From: CAYFIW01 sp964500645
Lineage (GTDB): Bacteria; Chloroflexota; Dehalococcoidia; Lucifugimonadales; UBA826
Assembly (NCBI GenBank): GCA_964500645.1
Contig: CAZCOH010000029.1
Span: forward strand, 1-17,544
Direction: 5' to 3'
Length of the DNA: 17,544 nt
Shown: positions 15,015-17,544 of the stretch, one piece after another
Layout of the letters: every line of letters starts with the position of its first letter
Position numbering within the stretch: the stretch's first letter is position 1
The notes under the pieces: model-generated
What the model saw: the letters and a program-made list of their open reading frames with translations, nothing else
The model's database searches: none
What the model was told of the DNA's origin: nothing
Position numbers and translations under genes: made by a program

Positions 15015-16967
15015 CTAGCATTCACAACAATGATCCGCAGAAGGCGGAACGTCGAGGGCGGGATTTCTATCAAAGAACCCTGACGGCTTGATTGAAAATC
15101 CTGTATACGCAACAGGCATCACAGGCCAGTCCTCTAACCTAGGAATATGGTTATGCCCAAATGTATACCACACCACAACATCTTGATCTTTAAGATCACG
15201 ATTTGAAGACATCCATTTTGGTAATCCATCACCCCCAGCGTGTTGTTGAGGGTAGTTACCTGCCGCATACATTTCATCTTCATTAAATGGTGTCACCCAG
15301 ACATGACCATTCATAAAAGCTGCCCGCTTCATTATGACCGCATCACTATGATGAAATGGCAATACATTTTCTCCGGGTGCTATTTTGTAACTAACTGGTT
15401 CACCCATATAATTTTTGCTTGAGTGGTTGGTGACTGACCAATACCTGGCAGAAAATGGGTCTACAACCCTCACTCCATCTTTCTCATTCTCGATGAGTGT
15501 TTTTTGGACTGAAAACGCATTTCCGTGTACATTTTCATCGCTGATGGGATCAGTCACAGTGTCCACTTCATAAACAGAATTTTCCCTGCCATCTACCATC
15601 ATGTCCAATCTCACATTGAAATAATGTTGGTGATTATGAGCCACGACCTGCGGCGCCACTAAGGTTCCGTTTTTGGGTTTGACTCCAGGAGGCAAGGCCG
15701 AAGAATTAACTATTCCCGTCAATTTTACTTCGTAATCGATTCCTCCGTCCTGATAAAAATACCAGAAAAAACCGTACTCATAATTACCTACGGTCGCAAT
15801 TGAAGATATAACGAGCCGTCGAGAGCGCCTTGTTTCAGTCTCCCCTATCTTATTATCCGTATGTTTCCACAAAATCCCGTAGTCTTCTTCATGCATACAT
15901 ATAGCATTCTTTAGTTTGGTAGGATCTCCCCTCATATCAAAGAGAGCGACATCGAAATACCTGATCTCACCAAGACAATCACAACCCAATTCCAGTGAAT
16001 TAGCACATCGTCCTATCCCTACTTCTCCAGCGTCGAACACCTGCTTCTTATAATGATCATTTGTTGGATCACCATATGGAACAACCATTTCTGAAAGAGC
16101 CGCGCGATAGATTATTGGTCGTACTTTGCCTCCATCCTCATAGCCAACCGTATGTATTACCAGACCTTCCCTCTTTGTATAACCTATTCTTAAGCTCCAT
16201 TTTTGCCATTTGACCTCATTTCCGTTTACGACAAAACTAGGTCCTTCAGGCTGTGTGATCTCTATAGGCTTTAAATCTGTCCTAAATTGAGTCTGATATT
16301 TTGCTGCATAATTCCCGTCCTCCGGAGGAATTGGTACAACACCAAAATCTTGTACTTCCGCAATTACATTCTTATTTAAATCAAAGATGGGAGATAAACC
16401 TTCAATCGGTCTCGCATAGGCATTGTCACCCGGTTCCCTGCGAACCCAGCATCTTCCTATAGCCAGTCTCTTACCTTCTTCATCTTTATTACCAAAATTT
16501 GATATGGGCCAGGGATCTATCATTACAAGGTCTGGATCGGTTATGCCCCTCTTTTCAAGAGCCTCAACAAACCTGGGATCGTGCTTCATTTTTGTTTCCC
16601 ATTGAGCATAATCCATCTCCAAATCCCCAAACATAAAGGCTGGCTGTACGCCAGGGATATGCTCAGATTTTATAATCTCATCTGAATCCAGACATATCTC
16701 TAATTCGAAGAGCTTCTCTTCTTTATAGTTAAGCACAACAACAAAAACGTTTCTCGAAATAAAATCACCCGGAGTAAACGACAGGACAACATCTTTCGGT
16801 GGTTCTTTTAACATTATGGTTTCAAATAGCAAATGTTCGCCCAGATCCGATTTTGTTTTTACAAGGGTCGCCGTCCTCTTAATCTCCTCTAAAGTTAAGG
16901 GATCTAATGGATGGTCCGTAGACCTCTGCAAATCTAATTGACTTGATGCCTTATCCTCTACAACCAT
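15015..16967 (-). CDS. Copper-containing primary-amine oxidase (TPQ enzyme)
   Basis: A 650-aa copper amine oxidase: RCH2NH2 + O2 + H2O gives aldehyde + NH3 + H2O2. The TPQ precursor is Tyr396 in TVGNYEYG. Copper ligands are His446 and His448 (NHQH) and His607 (NHIPRLEDWP). The catalytic base is Asp312 (QVFDAGE). The disulfide pair of Arthrobacter globiformis amine oxidase matches Cys331 (GCDC) and Cys357 (ICMHEED), with the same 26-residue spacing. The length matches bacterial enzymes with domains D2, D3 and the catalytic D4. There is no signal peptide: the N-terminus is charged (MVVEDKASSQ), so it should be cytoplasmic. The tail ends in an unusual Cys-rich HCCEC. The ATG at 16967 has a strong AAGGAGG (16973-16979). 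The preferred amine cannot be deduced. The gene has its own promoter region, shared divergently with the lipoprotein gene. Confidence 0.96.
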   Translation of the reverse strand: MVVEDKASSQLDLQRSTDHPLDPLTLEEIKRTATLVKTKSDLGEHLLFETIMLKEPPKDVVLSFTPGDFISRNVFVVVLNYKEEKLFELEICLDSDEIIKSEHIPGVQPAFMFGDLEMDYAQWETKMKHDPRFVEALEKRGITDPDLVMIDPWPISNFGNKDEEGKRLAIGRCWVRREPGDNAYARPIEGLSPIFDLNKNVIAEVQDFGVVPIPPEDGNYAAKYQTQFRTDLKPIEITQPEGPSFVVNGNEVKWQKWSLRIGYTKREGLVIHTVGYEDGGKVRPIIYRAALSEMVVPYGDPTNDHYKKQVFDAGEVGIGRCANSLELGCDCLGEIRYFDVALFDMRGDPTKLKNAICMHEEDYGILWKHTDNKIGETETRRSRRLVISSIATVGNYEYGFFWYFYQDGGIDYEVKLTGIVNSSALPPGVKPKNGTLVAPQVVAHNHQHYFNVRLDMMVDGRENSVYEVDTVTDPISDENVHGNAFSVQKTLIENEKDGVRVVDPFSARYWSVTNHSSKNYMGEPVSYKIAPGENVLPFHHSDAVIMKRAAFMNGHVWVTPFNEDEMYAAGNYPQQHAGGDGLPKWMSSNRDLKDQDVVVWYTFGHNHIPRLEDWPVMPVAYTGFSIKPSGFFDRNPALDVPPSADHCCEC

Positions 16968-17002
16968 GATGCCCTCCTTATAGGGTGTGAGTCGAATCAG
17001 AA

Positions 17003-17067
17003 AGATAATCCGTCAGAACTAAAAGCCCTAGAAACCTGACGCTCTCCATCTACTCTGAGGATTATCT
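17003..17067. repeat. Inverted repeat overlapping the amine oxidase promoter
   Basis: AGATAATCC followed after one base by TCAG (17003-17016) faces CTGA directly followed by GGATTATCT (17055-17067). That is 13 paired bases with one bulged G. The right arm contains the -10 hexamer of the minus promoter, so it is better explained as a paired DNA-binding site, or as duplicated GATAAT boxes, than as a transcribed hairpin. Confidence 0.45.
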
Positions 17068-17090
17068 CTCAATGCGACAAGGTTTCTCAA
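17061..17090 (-). promoter_or_regulatory. Promoter of the amine oxidase gene
   Basis: On the minus strand, TTGAGA (17085-17090, 5/6), an 18-bp spacer and GATAAT (17061-17066, 5/6). This predicts a leader of about 85 nt before the strong AAGGAGG ribosome site. Confidence 0.5.
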
Positions 17091-17326
17091 GTTCCAAATT
17101 TAGGAGAGTGTAATAATAAGTATTGTTAGCTACTCCGATATAACCTCGTCATTATTCATGAGCAAAATCCTGCCTTTCAATCCATAGGATCTCCGTTAAT
17201 TTCCAATAAACCTTCATCAAAGTTAAAACACTTTGAGAAATACCTATATACAGCCGAGCCATAAGCGAAAATCCTAGGTGTTTCGTAAGCCGATCTCATT
17301 AACGATCTCCCGAATTGTAGTTGCAT

Positions 17327-17358
17327 ACACATATGTGTTTGACAATACATCTATGTGT
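17327..17358. promoter_or_regulatory. Candidate operator: 12-bp palindrome plus a repeated half-site
   Basis: ACACATATGTGT (17327-17338) is a perfect palindrome abutting the -35 hexamer of the lipoprotein promoter. Its right half TATGTGT (17332-17338) recurs as a direct copy at 17352-17358, exactly 20 bp away (about two helical turns), inside the promoter spacer. A regulator filling both sites would cover the promoter. Confidence 0.5.
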
Positions 17359-17366
17359 ACTATAAA
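17339..17366 (+). promoter_or_regulatory. Strong sigma-70-type promoter of the lipoprotein gene
   Basis: A perfect -35 TTGACA (17339-17344), a 16-bp spacer and TATAAA (17361-17366, 5/6). It is the best promoter match in the window and leaves a leader of about 60 nt. Confidence 0.7.
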
Positions 17367-17371
17367 CTAAG

Positions 17372-17420
17372 TTTGTGTTCGTTAATACATTTTTCTTTTT
17401 CATGTTTCTTAAAACACAAA
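17372..17420 (+). repeat. Inverted repeat in the lipoprotein mRNA leader
   Basis: TTTGTGTT (17372-17379) and AACACAAA (17413-17420) could form an 8-bp stem with a 33-nt pyrimidine-rich loop, ending 5 nt before the GGAGG ribosome site (17426-17430). It might affect translation. All pairs except the G-C ones are weak, so this is tentative. Confidence 0.3.
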
Positions 17421-17436
17421 TTAATGGAGGATCACA

Positions 17437-17544
17437 ATGCAGATAGTAAACGTTTTCAGGAGTTTTTTTCTCCTCGCTTTTGCCATGGCCGCAGTATTTT
17501 TAATGGTTGCGGCATGCGGTTCAGAGGAGGAAGTTGAAACTGAG
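17437..17544 (+). CDS. Lipoprotein N-terminus, cut by window edge
   Basis: Only 36 residues are inside the window and there is no stop. They form a textbook lipoprotein signal: MQIVNVFR, a hydrophobic stretch from about residue 9 to 24, then the lipobox VAAC with Cys27 as the lipidated residue, followed by an acidic linker (GSEEEVETE). Mature lipoproteins of this sort are often ABC-transporter solute-binding proteins, but the body is missing, so the function is open. GGAGG (17426-17430) lies 6 nt before the ATG and a strong promoter lies upstream. It is divergent from the amine oxidase. Confidence 0.85.
   Translation, partial: MQIVNVFRSFFLLAFAMAAVFLMVAACGSEEEVETE

Larger units (their letters stand above)
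16968..17436. other. 469-bp divergent intergenic region with two promoters and several palindromes
   Basis: There is no credible gene here; I see no tRNA-like cloverleaf or T-arm motif and no repeat array. It holds a minus promoter and an inverted repeat near the amine oxidase. A small CAAAGT/ACTTTG hairpin (17218-17235) has no following T-run. A strong plus promoter with an adjoining 12-bp palindrome and a leader inverted repeat lie before the lipoprotein. The middle part, about 17100-17320, is AT-rich and shows nothing else I can assign. Confidence 0.7.

Noticed and set aside
17218..17235. CAAAGT/ACTTTG hairpin in the large intergenic region as a terminator
   Set aside because: It has a 6-bp stem without a following T-run on either strand and lies far from any gene end.
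1..17544. Mobile element, CRISPR array, rRNA or tRNA gene
   Set aside because: No transposase, integrase, phage or toxin-antitoxin gene, no regularly spaced repeats, and no tRNA T-arm motif seen in the intergenic regions; most of the window is accounted for by metabolic genes.

Overview
This is a low-to-moderate GC bacterial window of densely packed catabolic genes. It has three luciferase-like monooxygenase (LLM) paralogs, four family III (CaiB/BaiF) CoA-transferase domains in three genes, a crotonase-fold enzyme, an SDR, a Gfo/Idh/MocA oxidoreductase and a copper amine oxidase. There is also an exported subtilase at the left edge and a lipoprotein at the right edge. This mix resembles SAR202-type or other uncultured Chloroflexota. 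That placement is an inference from gene content; the window carries no marker gene that settles it.

Layout: 1-1554 (-) is a subtilisin-like exported protease, cut by the left edge. 1616-3886 (-) is a tandem two-domain CoA-transferase. From a divergent promoter region (3887-4087) runs a seven-gene + strand cluster, 4088-11168: LLM oxidoreductase, CoA-transferase, CoA-transferase, crotonase, a 119-aa orphan, a selenoprotein B-like reductase, and a second LLM oxidoreductase. Gaps are at most 38 nt and one pair abuts or overlaps, so it reads as one operon. After it come single genes of alternating strand: a 145-aa protein (-), a Gfo/Idh/MocA oxidoreductase (+), an LLM oxidoreductase (-), an SDR (+), a copper/TPQ amine oxidase (-), and a truncated lipoprotein (+) behind a strong promoter.

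The main discovery is at 8851-10044. What looks like two adjacent ORFs is one reading frame interrupted by a single in-frame TGA at 9328-9330. That TGA sits exactly at the redox-active Cys/Sec position of the glycine/sarcosine/betaine/D-proline reductase selenoprotein B family (U-P-A-C). Eleven nt downstream is a perfect 7-bp hairpin with a G-first loop, which fits a bacterial SECIS element. The gene is best read as a 397-aa selenoprotein.

A second theme is pairing of CoA-transferase domains in which only one partner keeps the catalytic Asp. In the operon, the first transferase has it (D199) and the second has Tyr there. In the fused gene, the C-terminal domain has it (D536) and the N-terminal domain has Glu. 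This suggests heterodimeric, or fused pseudo-heterodimeric, enzymes. Together the operon looks like a CoA-dependent degradation route: CoA transfer onto an acid, crotonase chemistry, flavin/F420 oxidoreductases and a Sec-dependent reductive or thiol-redox step. The substrate cannot be told from the sequence.
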